From NCBI GenBank assembly GCA_035499415.1, contig DATJYV010000212.1, forward strand, positions 1 through 14,621: 14,621 bases of DNA, given 5' to 3'. Source of the DNA: DATJYV01 sp035499415. GTDB lineage: Bacteria; Bacteroidota; Ignavibacteria; UBA10030. Positions 1-7,555 of this stretch are shown in pieces (the stretch's first letter is position 1; every line of letters starts with the position of its first letter). The notes beneath the pieces were generated by a model. The model saw nothing but the letters and a program-made list of their open reading frames with translations, made no database searches and was not told the DNA's origin. A program made the position numbers and the translations under genes.

Positions 1-63
1 AAGAACGGGGATGAATTTCGCGTGGCTATTCCGCGGTTCACGCTGAGAGCGGCGGCAAATTAG
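1..63 (+). CDS. Possible 3' end of a plus-strand gene (partial)
   Basis: The first frame is open from base 1 to a TAG at 61-63 and reads 20 residues, KNGDEFRVAIPRFTLRAAAN. The alternating polar/hydrophobic pattern with a central proline resembles the last beta strand of a beta-sandwich domain, as at the end of some glycoside hydrolases, but this is only an impression. A 20-codon open frame is not significant alone. It would be the C-terminus of a gene lying left of the window and converging on dctM. No function can be assigned. Confidence 0.25.
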   Translation, partial: KNGDEFRVAIPRFTLRAAAN

Positions 64-268
64 CGGTTGGCTCGTGGGAATGAGCGGTAAGTTATTTTGG
101 ATAGGGTGTTTCCTGGCAATATTGGGCCTCTCGGCGAATAGCTAATTGCCAAAACCTTGCGCCCTTTCTCGATTTTCGCTTAACCTTCCCCCTTCATCTT
201 CCATCTTCTGTAATCTGACTTGTGACTGCTGACTTCTGACTCCCGGCGACCACCCCCTCCTTTCCCCC
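64..268. other. Intergenic region left of dctM
   Basis: No credible gene. It holds a 7-bp inverted repeat, TGGCAAT at 114-120 and ATTGCCA at 145-151, separated by 24 bases and without a T-tract on either strand, so it is not a standard intrinsic terminator. It is followed by a pyrimidine-rich stretch (about 186-268) containing heptanucleotide tandem repeats. No clear terminator for the dctM operon was found. Confidence 0.5.
191..241. repeat. Heptanucleotide tandem repeat, NNTGACT type
   Basis: Four consecutive 7-base units at 214-241 read TCTGACT, TGTGACT, GCTGACT and TCTGACT, sharing the core TGACT. They are preceded by weaker pyrimidine heptads (CCTTCAT, CTTCCAT, CTTCTGT, about 191-211). 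The tract lies 28 bases beyond the stop codon of dctM, in the 3' flank of that operon. A similar tract with core TCACT lies beyond the stop of the C25 peptidase gene (7556-7597). Function unknown; the arrangement recalls short tandemly repeated heptamers described in cyanobacteria, but no relationship is claimed. Confidence 0.6.
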
Positions 269-1546
269 TCATTGCGTTCCCATCACGCGAACCAGCCAGA
301 GACTCAAATCCGGCACGTACGTGATCAGAAGCAGCGCTATCACCTCCAGCACTATAAATCCAATCACCGCCCGGGAAAGATGGAAGATCGTTTTCTCGAA
401 GCGCAGGGTTGAGAGAAAAAGGTTCAGCCCCATCGGCGGCATCAGATAGCCGAGCTCGAGATTAGTCAGGAAGATGATGCCAAGATGGACGGGGTCGATT
501 TGGAACTTCTGCGCGATCGGAAGAATCAACGGGACAGAAACGATGGCGGAAAAAATTTCCATCATCATGCCGACGACAATGAGAAACGCGTTCAGGATGA
601 GCAGGAATTCGACTTTGCTCGTTACGTGCGCCTGAACCGCTTCGAATATTTTCTGCGGCACTTGCTGGTCGATCAGGTAGTTCATGAGTCCGAGGGCGCA
701 ACCGAGAATCATCAGAATCGCGCCGACGAGGAGCATACTTCGCCGCATGACGCGGGGGACGTCGCGGACGATATGGAGGTCGCGGTAGACGAAGACCTCG
801 ACGATGAAGGCGTAAAACGCCGTGATTGCGGCGGCCTCGGTCGCCGTGAAAGCACCGCCGTAGATTCCGCCCACGACGATGAAGGGAAGCGGTATCTCCC
901 ACGCCGCTTCGCGTACCGCCGTGCGGACGTTCACCCACTCGAACGGAGTCTTGGGCACCTTTGCGCGGTTGCTCACCCACAGCGCGTAAAGCGAGATGAT
1001 GAGGATGAGGAGCATTCCGGGGATAAACCCGGCGACGAAGAGCTGGTCGATGCTGACCTTCGCCACGAATCCGAACAGGATGATCGGCAGGCTCGGAGGA
1101 AACAGCAGCCCGATGCTTCCCGAAGCCGTCACGAGTCCGAGGGAGAATTGTTCGGGATATTGTTCCTTCAGAAGTATCGGATACAAAAGTCCGCCGAGGG
1201 CCACGATGGTGACTCCCGATGCGCCGGTAAAGGCGGTGAAGAAGGCACATGTCAGCAGCGAAACGATCGCAAGCCCGGCGGGCATCCACCCGAAGAGTGC
1301 GCGCGCCAGGTTGACCATTCGTTTCGGCGCGTTGCTCTCCGCAAGCACGTAACCGGCAAATGTGAAGAGCGGAACTGCGACGAGCGTGGGGGTTTCGGCA
1401 ATCTTGTAGAGGTCGATAATGACGGCGGATGTATCGATATCAGCGCTGAAAAAGGCGTAAAGAGCGAACGCGCCGATGACGGTGAAGAGCGGTGCCCCGA
1501 AAAGGGCAAAGATCGCAATCCCTGCCGCTATAATCCAGGGGTTCAT
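269..1546 (-). CDS. dctM: TRAP transporter large permease subunit (DctM family)
   Basis: The 425-residue integral membrane protein is the usual length for DctM, the large permease that carries the substrate across the inner membrane with sodium in tripartite ATP-independent periplasmic transporters. It is almost continuously hydrophobic, with roughly a dozen membrane segments. Family-like stretches include PLFTFAGYVLAES near residue 60, GSIGLLFPPSLPIILFG near 145 and GYLMPPMGLNLFLS near 370, corresponding to the two internally related G-x-PP hairpins. The first repeat reads FTGASGVTIVALGG where many DctM proteins read ISGSSVAT, so it is a divergent branch. The ATG at 1546 overlaps the TGA of dctQ (ATGA), indicating translational coupling. 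It is the last gene of the tatT-dctP-dctQ-dctM operon. The family call is secure; the substrate is not predictable. Confidence 0.93.
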   Translation of the reverse strand: MNPWIIAAGIAIFALFGAPLFTVIGAFALYAFFSADIDTSAVIIDLYKIAETPTLVAVPLFTFAGYVLAESNAPKRMVNLARALFGWMPAGLAIVSLLTCAFFTAFTGASGVTIVALGGLLYPILLKEQYPEQFSLGLVTASGSIGLLFPPSLPIILFGFVAKVSIDQLFVAGFIPGMLLILIISLYALWVSNRAKVPKTPFEWVNVRTAVREAAWEIPLPFIVVGGIYGGAFTATEAAAITAFYAFIVEVFVYRDLHIVRDVPRVMRRSMLLVGAILMILGCALGLMNYLIDQQVPQKIFEAVQAHVTSKVEFLLILNAFLIVVGMMMEIFSAIVSVPLILPIAQKFQIDPVHLGIIFLTNLELGYLMPPMGLNLFLSTLRFEKTIFHLSRAVIGFIVLEVIALLLITYVPDLSLWLVRVMGTQ

Positions 1547-2040
1547 AGGTCGGGTCCGGCTTCCGGTTCGCCCTCGGCTCGAAGAATCGCCCGGAGGACA
1601 AAATGGACGGATAGAAGGGCAAACCCGATCGGCATGATGACCTCACCCCACCATCCGGGGATTCCTCCGAAGAGCGTGTTGCTCGTCTGCGACTCATCGC
1701 GAACAAATGTCAATGCGGCATTCGCGAGCAAACCACAGACAGCCGATGCAAAGAGGTCTGTAAAGACGCCGGCAATCCGCTGTGCGGCAGGCGAGAGAAA
1801 TCTCCGCAAGGCGTCAATGTTTATGTGACGGTTTTCACTCGTGGCAATCGCCGCGCCGAGGAACCCGATCCAGAGCATCAAGTGACGCAGGAGGATGTCC
1901 GCCCAGAGGAATCCGGCGGAGAAAATGTCACGCAGGACAACTTGCAGGAACGCGAGGACGACGAGAAGGCCGAGGAACCCGATCAGGAAATAGGCCTCGA
2001 ACTTGTTGAGAATCCCGTCAATTCTTCTGACGAAATTCAC
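1543..2040 (-). CDS. dctQ: TRAP transporter small permease subunit (DctQ family)
   Basis: A 165-residue protein with four hydrophobic segments (about residues 18-35, 45-62, 85-105 and 128-150), matching the four-helix small permease that pairs with DctM in the inner membrane. The stretches WADILLRHLMLWIGFLGAA and ENRHINIDAL are typical of the family (hydrophobic helix, then polar H-I-x-x-D turn). It starts with GTG at 2040, which overlaps the TGA stop of dctP by four bases (GTGA), and its own stop overlaps the dctM start. This strict coupling and the gene order make the assignment firm although DctQ sequences are poorly conserved. Confidence 0.92.
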   Translation of the reverse strand: MNFVRRIDGILNKFEAYFLIGFLGLLVVLAFLQVVLRDIFSAGFLWADILLRHLMLWIGFLGAAIATSENRHINIDALRRFLSPAAQRIAGVFTDLFASAVCGLLANAALTFVRDESQTSNTLFGGIPGWWGEVIMPIGFALLSVHFVLRAILRAEGEPEAGPDL

Positions 2041-3044
2041 CTGGATCCCTTTTCCGTTTTCCGGAAGTCGGCGAGCTCCTTCTCTACGCGCTGGACAAAA
2101 TCCCGGGGGAAGAGTTTTCCAACAAGCTTCATACGAGTCGTCTCCCCGACATCGACGAATTGATTCAATTCGCTCTCGTCAACCTTCAGGATGGTGATCC
2201 CGCGCTTCTTAAACTCGTCGATGGACGACGCGTTGTCCTTCCTGTTGGCTGCAACAAGTTCCGCCATGAATTTTTTTCCGTTCCGAACGAGTATTTCCTG
2301 CAGGTCTGCGGGCATGCTGTCGAAAAACTTTTTTGATATGAGAACGGAACCGGAAGCATCGGCGAGAGGGACGTCCACCATATACTTCACGCGCGTAAAC
2401 CACTGCAGTTCGATTGCAGCGTACGGCGTCGTGTAGAACGCATCGATCAGTCCCGTTTGAAGGGAAGTCATCACGTTCTCGATGGACAACGGGATGGGGT
2501 GCATGTGCAGCTCACCAAATGCGGTTTCCGCGATCGGGTCTCCCTCCCACGTCCACATTTTGATTCCCTGCAAATCCTCTGGTTTCTTGACAGGACTGTT
2601 CGTGAAGACGTAGACAAATCCGAGGTCCGCCCAGCCGAGAAGGACGAACCCTCCGTCGCCCAGCGCCGATTCAAGCTCTTTTCCGAACACATCATACATG
2701 TGGTCGACCTCGGCATCCGTCCTCGCCAGGAACGGGGTGTCAAGTATTCGCGTCTTCGTTGCAATCTCCCCCATCCCCACGCCCGTAAACCCCGCGCTCT
2801 GAAGCTGGCCGATTCGAATCTTCCTCAGCATCCCTTTCTCATCCCCCTGCTGGCCTCCCGGATAGATCCGGAACCCCAACCGTCCCCCGCTCTCTTTCCG
2901 GATCGCCGCGTCGTACTCCCTCATCACGTTCATCCAGGTACTCCCTTCCGGAGCGAGCGTGGCAAACTTCACCGTGTATTGTTGGCCGGAGGCCGGAGCG
3001 GCGATCGCACAGAGCATGGCCAGAATTGCGAGATTGTTCTTCAC
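2037..3044 (-). CDS. dctP: TRAP transporter periplasmic solute-binding protein (DctP family, TatP-like)
   Basis: 335 residues, the normal size for a TRAP substrate-binding protein, secreted to the periplasm. Residues 1-20 are a signal peptide (hydrophobic core, then APASG before QQ). The mature N-terminus YTVKFATLAPEGSTW, then GGRLGFRIYPGGQQGDE and LGFVYVFTNSPVKKPEDLQG, are characteristic of DctP. The position where sialate and dicarboxylate binders have the ligand-clamping arginine (G-x-K-x-R) reads GIKMW (W164), so the ligand is probably not a simple carboxylate held the usual way. Start: GTG at 3044 with AGGAG about nine bases upstream, 21 bases after the tatT stop. The neighbouring TatT gene suggests the TPAT subtype, in which the binding protein docks on a TPR-like lipoprotein. 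Confidence 0.92.
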   Translation of the reverse strand: MKNNLAILAMLCAIAAPASGQQYTVKFATLAPEGSTWMNVMREYDAAIRKESGGRLGFRIYPGGQQGDEKGMLRKIRIGQLQSAGFTGVGMGEIATKTRILDTPFLARTDAEVDHMYDVFGKELESALGDGGFVLLGWADLGFVYVFTNSPVKKPEDLQGIKMWTWEGDPIAETAFGELHMHPIPLSIENVMTSLQTGLIDAFYTTPYAAIELQWFTRVKYMVDVPLADASGSVLISKKFFDSMPADLQEILVRNGKKFMAELVAANRKDNASSIDEFKKRGITILKVDESELNQFVDVGETTRMKLVGKLFPRDFVQRVEKELADFRKTEKGSR

Positions 3045-3065
3045 TGAATCTCCTGAATGCTTATT

Positions 3066-3926
3066 TCAAAAGAGTTCGCTTTCGCGCGCCCGAAGGGCTT
3101 TGGATTTCTGCTTCGCCACTGCGTTCGCAAATCGCGCCTCAGGAAGGACGTCGATCGATGCTTGGTCGACTTTGTTCAACAGGCTATCGAACATTTCCTG
3201 ATGAAGCGTCTGCACACAATAGGTTTTCGCGTAGTACACGTAGGTGAGAAGGAACTTTCCGCCGTTGATCGCCAGCGCCCGCTCGAAAAAGTCTCTTGCC
3301 CGCTCGGGCTTTCCGCCGAGCGCCTGAGGCGTAATGGCCTCGACCGTCCCGAAGAAAAGGGGGGCGCCGCCATAGTAGTACGTCGAATCCTTCGACATCA
3401 CAAATTCCATCATCGCCTTCACGTTCGGAAGGTCGGCGACGGCAGAAGTTTGATCCCGGCTGACGTTGATATAACTTCCCCAACTCAACGCGGTCCAGAA
3501 CACGGCCGGAACATCGTCAATCGAGAGCTCTCCCAGGGCTTGACGAAGCCCCGCCTCATCCCCGTCGACCTTCGCCCGTGGAACTCCCCGTTTTTCCAGC
3601 GCTTCAAGCCCGTATTCTTTCGCTCTCGCGTACAGAGCACGCGCCCGCTGGGCACTGTCATCCTCCGCAAAGGCCAGGGCGTACGCATCAAATCCCTGCG
3701 CCGCATACAGCATGAGCTTTTCGTTCCCCGGGTCCGCCTTGATCAACGCCTCGACGAGCTTGAGGTTCGACGCCAGCGCGGACCTTCCGATCTCCAGGTC
3801 GGATTCTTCGTTGAATGCCTGAAACCCGAAATCGAGAATCCCCCCGACGGAGTGAATGGCAATCGACTGGATGCAACCCGGAAAAATAAGAACGAGCAGG
3901 AGAGCGGAGGCGAGGCGGAATTTCAC
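3066..3926 (-). CDS. tatT: TatT-type TPR-like lipoprotein of a TRAP transporter
   Basis: Recognised as the TRAP-transporter T-component family (Treponema pallidum Tp0956): a helical, TPR-like periplasmic lipoprotein that binds the solute-binding protein. From the chosen GTG the product is 286 residues, starting MKFRLASALLLVLIFPGC; Cys18 would be lipidated, though F at -3 makes the lipobox imperfect. Family traits seen: repeated helix pairs with A-x-x-Y/F-x-x-A patterning, a WGSYIN motif about halfway, YYGGAPLFFGTVEA, and KFLLTYVYYAKTY near the C-terminus. The same frame is open to a TTG at 3947, giving seven more residues. GTG at 3926 is preferred because a promoter-like -7 element at 3955-3962 would leave almost no leader before the TTG. 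It is the first gene of the operon, 21 bases from dctP. The substrate is unknown; a Treponema counterpart has been proposed to handle hydrophobic ligands. Confidence 0.85.
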   Translation of the reverse strand: MKFRLASALLLVLIFPGCIQSIAIHSVGGILDFGFQAFNEESDLEIGRSALASNLKLVEALIKADPGNEKLMLYAAQGFDAYALAFAEDDSAQRARALYARAKEYGLEALEKRGVPRAKVDGDEAGLRQALGELSIDDVPAVFWTALSWGSYINVSRDQTSAVADLPNVKAMMEFVMSKDSTYYYGGAPLFFGTVEAITPQALGGKPERARDFFERALAINGGKFLLTYVYYAKTYCVQTLHQEMFDSLLNKVDQASIDVLPEARFANAVAKQKSKALRARESELF

Positions 3927-4195
3927 GCGAGGTCTGTCATGGTTCAACGGGGGAAAAATATAGGAAAAATCTGGAGCGATTCAAAACATCCCCGTGATAT
4001 TCCTTTGACGGAATGAGTTCACATACGGCTCATCTGTCACCGCTTTCTGCGTTGAGCCCCAGGAGGGAACCATGCGAGAAGAACATGAACAAAAACTGTG
4101 TTCCGGTCGTCAAATGAGATGGCCCCTGGCGTGAGGCCTCGTTGCATTTCCTCCGTTTTTTCGGTATCTAAGGACGATTTTACCTCCGTGATTAA
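3927..4195. other. Divergent intergenic region between tatT and the LpxH-like gene
   Basis: It separates two units transcribed outward and must carry promoters for both. The minus-strand promoter candidate is at 3955-3986. For the plus strand only a weak possibility is seen: TTG at 4142-4144 and TATCTA at 4165-4170, 20 bases apart and 25 bases before the ATG at 4196. No Shine-Dalgarno sequence precedes that ATG. A minus-strand 36-codon frame (4147-4037) has GGAGG before its ATG but no recognisable product. Confidence 0.4.
3955..3986 (-). promoter_or_regulatory. Putative Bacteroidota-type promoter of the tatT operon
   Basis: On the minus strand TTTTG (3986-3982) is followed after 19 bases by TATATTTT (3962-3955). 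This resembles the Bacteroidota primary-sigma pattern TTTG-N(17-23)-TAnnTTTG, differing in the last base of the -7 box. A start about seven bases downstream would fall near 3948, leaving a leader of about 20 bases to the GTG at 3926. It is the only element of this kind that I found between the divergent genes on this strand. Confidence 0.45.
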
Positions 4196-4942
4196 ATGCT
4201 TTCCGCGAAGCGGCGTGACAGAAAAAAAACATACTTCTTCTCCGACGTCCATCTCGGTCTGGGCTCCCGCGAGGACGACCGCAGGAAGGAATCGCTCCTG
4301 GTGCGTTTTCTCGAATCGATTCGGGCCGATGCGCGGGAACTATTCATCGTCGGCGACCTGTTCGACTATTGGTTCGAGTACCGCTCGGTCGTCCCCAAGG
4401 GCTACGTCCGGCTTCTCGGGAAGCTCGCGGAGCTGACCGACAGCGGCATCGGCGTCTCCTACCTCGCCGGCAATCACGATTTCTGGATGAAAAACTATCT
4501 GAGCGAAGAGCTCGGCATCGCGCTCTTCCCCGATCCAGTCGAGCGCGTCATCGGCGGGAAGCGATTCTACATTCATCACGGGGACGGTTTGCTGAAGAAC
4601 GACACCGGCTACCGGATCCTCAAGCGCGTTCTCCGGAATCGGACGAACATTTCCCTCTTTTCCCTCGTCCACCCCGACCTCGCGAGCTGGCTCGCGCGCT
4701 GGTCATCCCGCAAGAGCCGCGCGTACACCGGCAAGCGTGTCTACGAAGGAAACGACATGGTCGAATTCGCGGAGCGAAAAATCGGGGAGGGGTACGATTT
4801 CGTCGTCATGGGACACAACCACGCTTCTCACATGCACAAGTTCCAGTCCGGGACCTACATAAACCTGGGAGACTGGATCACGGAGCACACGTATGCGGTG
4901 TTCGACGGAAGATCCCTGATGCTCAAACGCTGGAACCGTTGA
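4196..4942 (+). CDS. lpxH: LpxH-like metallophosphoesterase (probable UDP-2,3-diacylglucosamine diphosphatase)
   Basis: 248 residues, close to the roughly 240 of E. coli LpxH, which hydrolyses UDP-2,3-diacylglucosamine to lipid X and UMP in lipid A synthesis at the inner membrane face. All metal-binding blocks of the calcineurin-like fold are visible in order: SDVHL (D17, H19), GDLFDYW (D54), GNHDFWM (92-98), HHGDGL (127-132) and GHNH (206-209). The segment between HHGD and GHNH, with NDTGYRILKRVLRN followed by a basic helical stretch, matches the LpxH insertion rather than generic phosphoesterases. GNHDF replaces the GNRDF of E. coli. ATG at 4196 starts just before the first beta strand, as expected. 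The next gene begins three bases after its stop, so the two are co-transcribed. The alternative is a related phosphoesterase with another nucleotide substrate. Confidence 0.8.
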   Translation: MLSAKRRDRKKTYFFSDVHLGLGSREDDRRKESLLVRFLESIRADARELFIVGDLFDYWFEYRSVVPKGYVRLLGKLAELTDSGIGVSYLAGNHDFWMKNYLSEELGIALFPDPVERVIGGKRFYIHHGDGLLKNDTGYRILKRVLRNRTNISLFSLVHPDLASWLARWSSRKSRAYTGKRVYEGNDMVEFAERKIGEGYDFVVMGHNHASHMHKFQSGTYINLGDWITEHTYAVFDGRSLMLKRWNR

Positions 4943-4945
4943 CCC

Positions 4946-7255
4946 ATGGCCAAAGATAGCTACAGCTCCGAAGAAATGGAGCGATACTTCAACGACCCCG
5001 AATTCCGGCGAAAACTGATCCAGCGCATGAAGGGTTTGACGCGGAATCAGGTGCTGATGGTATGGGTCGGCATTGCAATCGCCGCGGTGTTCATCACGTG
5101 GTACGGTTTTTACATCGCCTCCGGCCTTCCACCCCTCGAGAAGCTGGAGAATCCCCGGCCGGAACTTGCGACGAAGATCTATTCGGTCGACGGCGAAGTG
5201 CTCGACCAGTTCGCCATCAAGAACCGCACGCGCATCTCTCTCGACAAGCTTCCCCCCGGCCTCGTCCAGGCGCTCATTTCCACGGAGGACAAACAGTTCT
5301 ACCATCACTGGGGCATTCATCTGACGCGCGTGTTCAAGGCGCTCGTGAAAAACGTCGCCACCTTCAGTATCCGCGAAGGAGCGAGCACCATTACGCAGCA
5401 ACTCGCGCGGAACATGTATCTCAAACCGGACCGGAACGTCCTGGATAAAATCACAAGAAAATTCCGCGAGCTTGTCACCTCGGTGCAGATCGAGAGAAAC
5501 TTCACGAAGGACGAAATTCTCGAGTTGTACCTGAACGTTGCCTTCTTCGGTCGCCAGGCGTACGGCATCGAATCCGCCGCACAGACATATTTCGGGAAAC
5601 CGGCGTCCGACCTACGCATGGGGGAGTACACGATGCTGGTCGGCATGCTGAAGGGCCCGAGCTACTACGACCCGGTCAATCACCTCGACCGAAGCCTGCG
5701 ACGCCGCGACATCGTGCTCGGGCAGATGGTGAAGGACGGAATTCTTTCCCCCGATTCTGCCGATCTGGTGAGAAGAGACTCGCTGAACATCCGCGTGACG
5801 GAGAACGAATTCCGGACCGGCATCGCTCCTCACTACGTCGAATGGATCCGGAGATTGCTCCTGACGAAGGCCGAGAAGTATGGATTCGACATCTACCGTG
5901 ACGGATTGCAGGTCTATACGACCCTCGACAGCCGGATGCAGAAGAATGCCATTCGGGCGATCGAGGAGCATCTCAACGTTTTTCAGCGGGGATTCGATTC
6001 GACGTTCGATTGGAAGGCACGGCCGGAGATCCTGAAAGACGACGTGGACAAGATGATCCACGATACCGAGCCATACCGAAAAGCGCGTAATGCGACGATG
6101 CGCGACAGCATCCTCGAAGCGTACCGTTCCAATCCTGCGTTCGTCGATTCGGTGAAACGCGTGGCGCAGACGATCGAAGTCGGTTTTGTGGTCATCGACC
6201 CGCACAACGGGCACATCCTTTCGATGGTGGGAGGGCGCAATTTCCGGCAATTCAAGTACGGACTCAACCACGTAACGCAGATCCGGCGGCAGCCGGGCTC
6301 AGCGTTCAAGCCGTTCGTCTACACCGTGGCGCTCGACAACGGCTATCCCCCCTGCTACGAGCTGTGGAACCTTCCCGTCACAATTCCGATGCCCGACGGG
6401 ACACGGTGGACACCCGAGAATTTCGACAAGTCCATCGGGGGAAAATACACGCTTCGCGAGGCCGTCAAGGAGTCGATCAACTTGATCGCGGTGCGGGCAA
6501 TCCTGGAGATCGCTCCCGCCAAGCAGGTCGCAGAGTACGCGCATCGGATGGGGATCCATTCGCCGATCCCCCCCTATGAATCGATCGCGCTCGGGTCGGT
6601 GGAGGTTTCACCGCTGGAGCTTACGTCGTCGTTCGGCGTCTTTCCCAACGAAGGGGTTCTGGTAAATCCGATCGCCATACTGCGGATTGAAGACAAGGAC
6701 GGAAATGTCATCGAGGAGAATGAGCCGGAGAAGCACGAGGTGCTGAGCAAGGAGACCGCGTATCTGATGACCGATCTGCTCAAAGGTGTCGTGAACGGCG
6801 GAACGGCGTATCGGGCTATCCGGTCGTTTTACACCGGACAGGCGGCGGGAAAAACCGGAACGACGAATGATTACGGGGACGCGTGGTTTGTCGGGTTCAC
6901 GCCGCAGTTGGTGGCCGGCGTTTGGGTGGGATTTGACGACGGGAGGATAAAATTCGGAAGCTCGGACGGACAAGGCGGCCGCGCCGCAGCGCCGATGATC
7001 GGTCGCTTTTTGCAATACACGTATGAAGACCCGGTGATCGGGCTTCAGCAGGAATATTTCACACAGCCGGACGGAATCGAGACCGACACGATTTGCGTGG
7101 ACACGAAGAAAAAAGCCCGCGAATTCTGTCCGAACAAGGAGACGGAAATCATCAACTCAAAGTATCCGCTTGCACTCTGCGACAAACACACGAGCGCAAA
7201 CTGGAATCAGGGGGATGTGGATGAAGCAAGAAAGAAAAGCAAGGTGACGTGGTAG
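4946..7255 (+). CDS. Class A penicillin-binding protein (PBP1A-type transglycosylase/transpeptidase)
   Basis: A 769-residue bifunctional peptidoglycan synthase. Order: short cytoplasmic tail, one membrane anchor (about 37-60), then a GT51 transglycosylase domain with EDKQFYHHWG (catalytic E114), GASTITQQLARNMYL (146-160), RKFRELVTSVQIER and KDEILELYLN (E193). The penicillin-binding transpeptidase domain has nucleophile motif SAFK (S452-K455), SIN (510-512) and KTGTT (636-640), followed by GDAWFVGFTP. Residues 350-410, between the two domains, form a charged insertion. The tail (700-769) carries three cysteines (717, 728, 745), possibly disulfide-bonded in the periplasm. It polymerises lipid II and cross-links the glycan. 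The ATG lies three bases after the LpxH-like gene, so expression is probably linked to it. All catalytic motifs are intact. PBP1A and PBP1B symbols cannot be separated from sequence alone. Confidence 0.95.
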   Translation: MAKDSYSSEEMERYFNDPEFRRKLIQRMKGLTRNQVLMVWVGIAIAAVFITWYGFYIASGLPPLEKLENPRPELATKIYSVDGEVLDQFAIKNRTRISLDKLPPGLVQALISTEDKQFYHHWGIHLTRVFKALVKNVATFSIREGASTITQQLARNMYLKPDRNVLDKITRKFRELVTSVQIERNFTKDEILELYLNVAFFGRQAYGIESAAQTYFGKPASDLRMGEYTMLVGMLKGPSYYDPVNHLDRSLRRRDIVLGQMVKDGILSPDSADLVRRDSLNIRVTENEFRTGIAPHYVEWIRRLLLTKAEKYGFDIYRDGLQVYTTLDSRMQKNAIRAIEEHLNVFQRGFDSTFDWKARPEILKDDVDKMIHDTEPYRKARNATMRDSILEAYRSNPAFVDSVKRVAQTIEVGFVVIDPHNGHILSMVGGRNFRQFKYGLNHVTQIRRQPGSAFKPFVYTVALDNGYPPCYELWNLPVTIPMPDGTRWTPENFDKSIGGKYTLREAVKESINLIAVRAILEIAPAKQVAEYAHRMGIHSPIPPYESIALGSVEVSPLELTSSFGVFPNEGVLVNPIAILRIEDKDGNVIEENEPEKHEVLSKETAYLMTDLLKGVVNGGTAYRAIRSFYTGQAAGKTGTTNDYGDAWFVGFTPQLVAGVWVGFDDGRIKFGSSDGQGGRAAAPMIGRFLQYTYEDPVIGLQQEYFTQPDGIETDTICVDTKKKAREFCPNKETEIINSKYPLALCDKHTSANWNQGDVDEARKKSKVTW

Positions 7256-7295
7256 GAGCGCCGTAAGCGCAGGGTCAACGTCTTAAGAAACTATC

Positions 7296-7348
7296 GTTCC
7301 GACGCGGGAGCCCGCATGCCCGCATTCTGCGCAGGCAGGCGCCGGAAC
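7296..7348. repeat. Imperfect branched palindrome
   Basis: Outer arms GTTCCG-A-CGC (7296-7305) and GCG-C-CGGAAC (7339-7348) pair over nine bases with one mismatch. Inside, TGCCCGCA (7317-7324) pairs with TGCG-CA-GGCA (7328-7337) around a three-base loop with a two-base bulge. GCGGG/CCCGC (7304-7315) is an alternative local hairpin. It is GC-rich and could fold in RNA from either strand. It may be a terminator-like or dispersed palindromic element; no copy occurs elsewhere in the window. Confidence 0.5.
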
Positions 7349-7360
7349 CAGGAAGGCAAT

Positions 7361-7401
7361 GTCTCCACGGATATCCCTGTCTCTGCGCTCTGCGTGGAGA
7401 C
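7361..7401. repeat. 9-bp perfect inverted repeat
   Basis: GTCTCCACG at 7361-7369 is the exact reverse complement of CGTGGAGAC at 7393-7401, with a 23-base loop rich in CTCTGCG. No T-run follows. It lies 12 bases beyond the previous palindrome, so the two probably form one element. Confidence 0.5.
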
Positions 7402-7555
7402 CAAGCAATCAACAAGTTACCGGCTATGTGACAGATGAAAGTGGACCAGCTGAAATGTGGGTGATGAGAGTCGTTGGGGGTGAGCTAACGCAGGGAACGG
7501 GGGTCCATGAGTGACCGCCGCCGTCATTTCTAACCCGCCATCCCCTTCCCCCCCT

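Noticed and set aside
114..151. 7-bp inverted repeat considered as an intrinsic terminator
   Set aside because: Short stem, 24-base loop and no T-run on either strand.
485..1828. 447-codon plus-strand open frame opposite dctM/dctQ
   Set aside because: The product is rich in D, E, R and H with no hydrophobic core or motif, typical of the antisense of a GC-rich membrane protein gene; the minus-strand TRAP genes are certain.
3057..4016. 319-codon plus-strand open frame opposite tatT
   Set aside because: Arginine-rich, low-complexity-like composition; lies fully opposite a recognised TatT gene and its promoter.
4037..4252. Minus-strand 71-codon frame, with an internal 36-codon version starting at 4147 behind GGAGG
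   Set aside because: The long form overlaps the LpxH-like start, the short form has no recognisable product, and the good ribosome-binding site alone is not enough in a GC-rich genome.
4703..5401. 232-codon minus-strand open frame across the LpxH-like/PBP junction
   Set aside because: Antisense to two genes with intact catalytic motifs; no similarity recognised.
7428..7438. 11-base word GTGACAGATGA shared with the minus strand at 4040-4030
   Set aside because: One shared 11-mer between two short intergenic regions is only mildly unlikely by chance, and the flanks do not align, so no repeat or insertion-sequence end is claimed.
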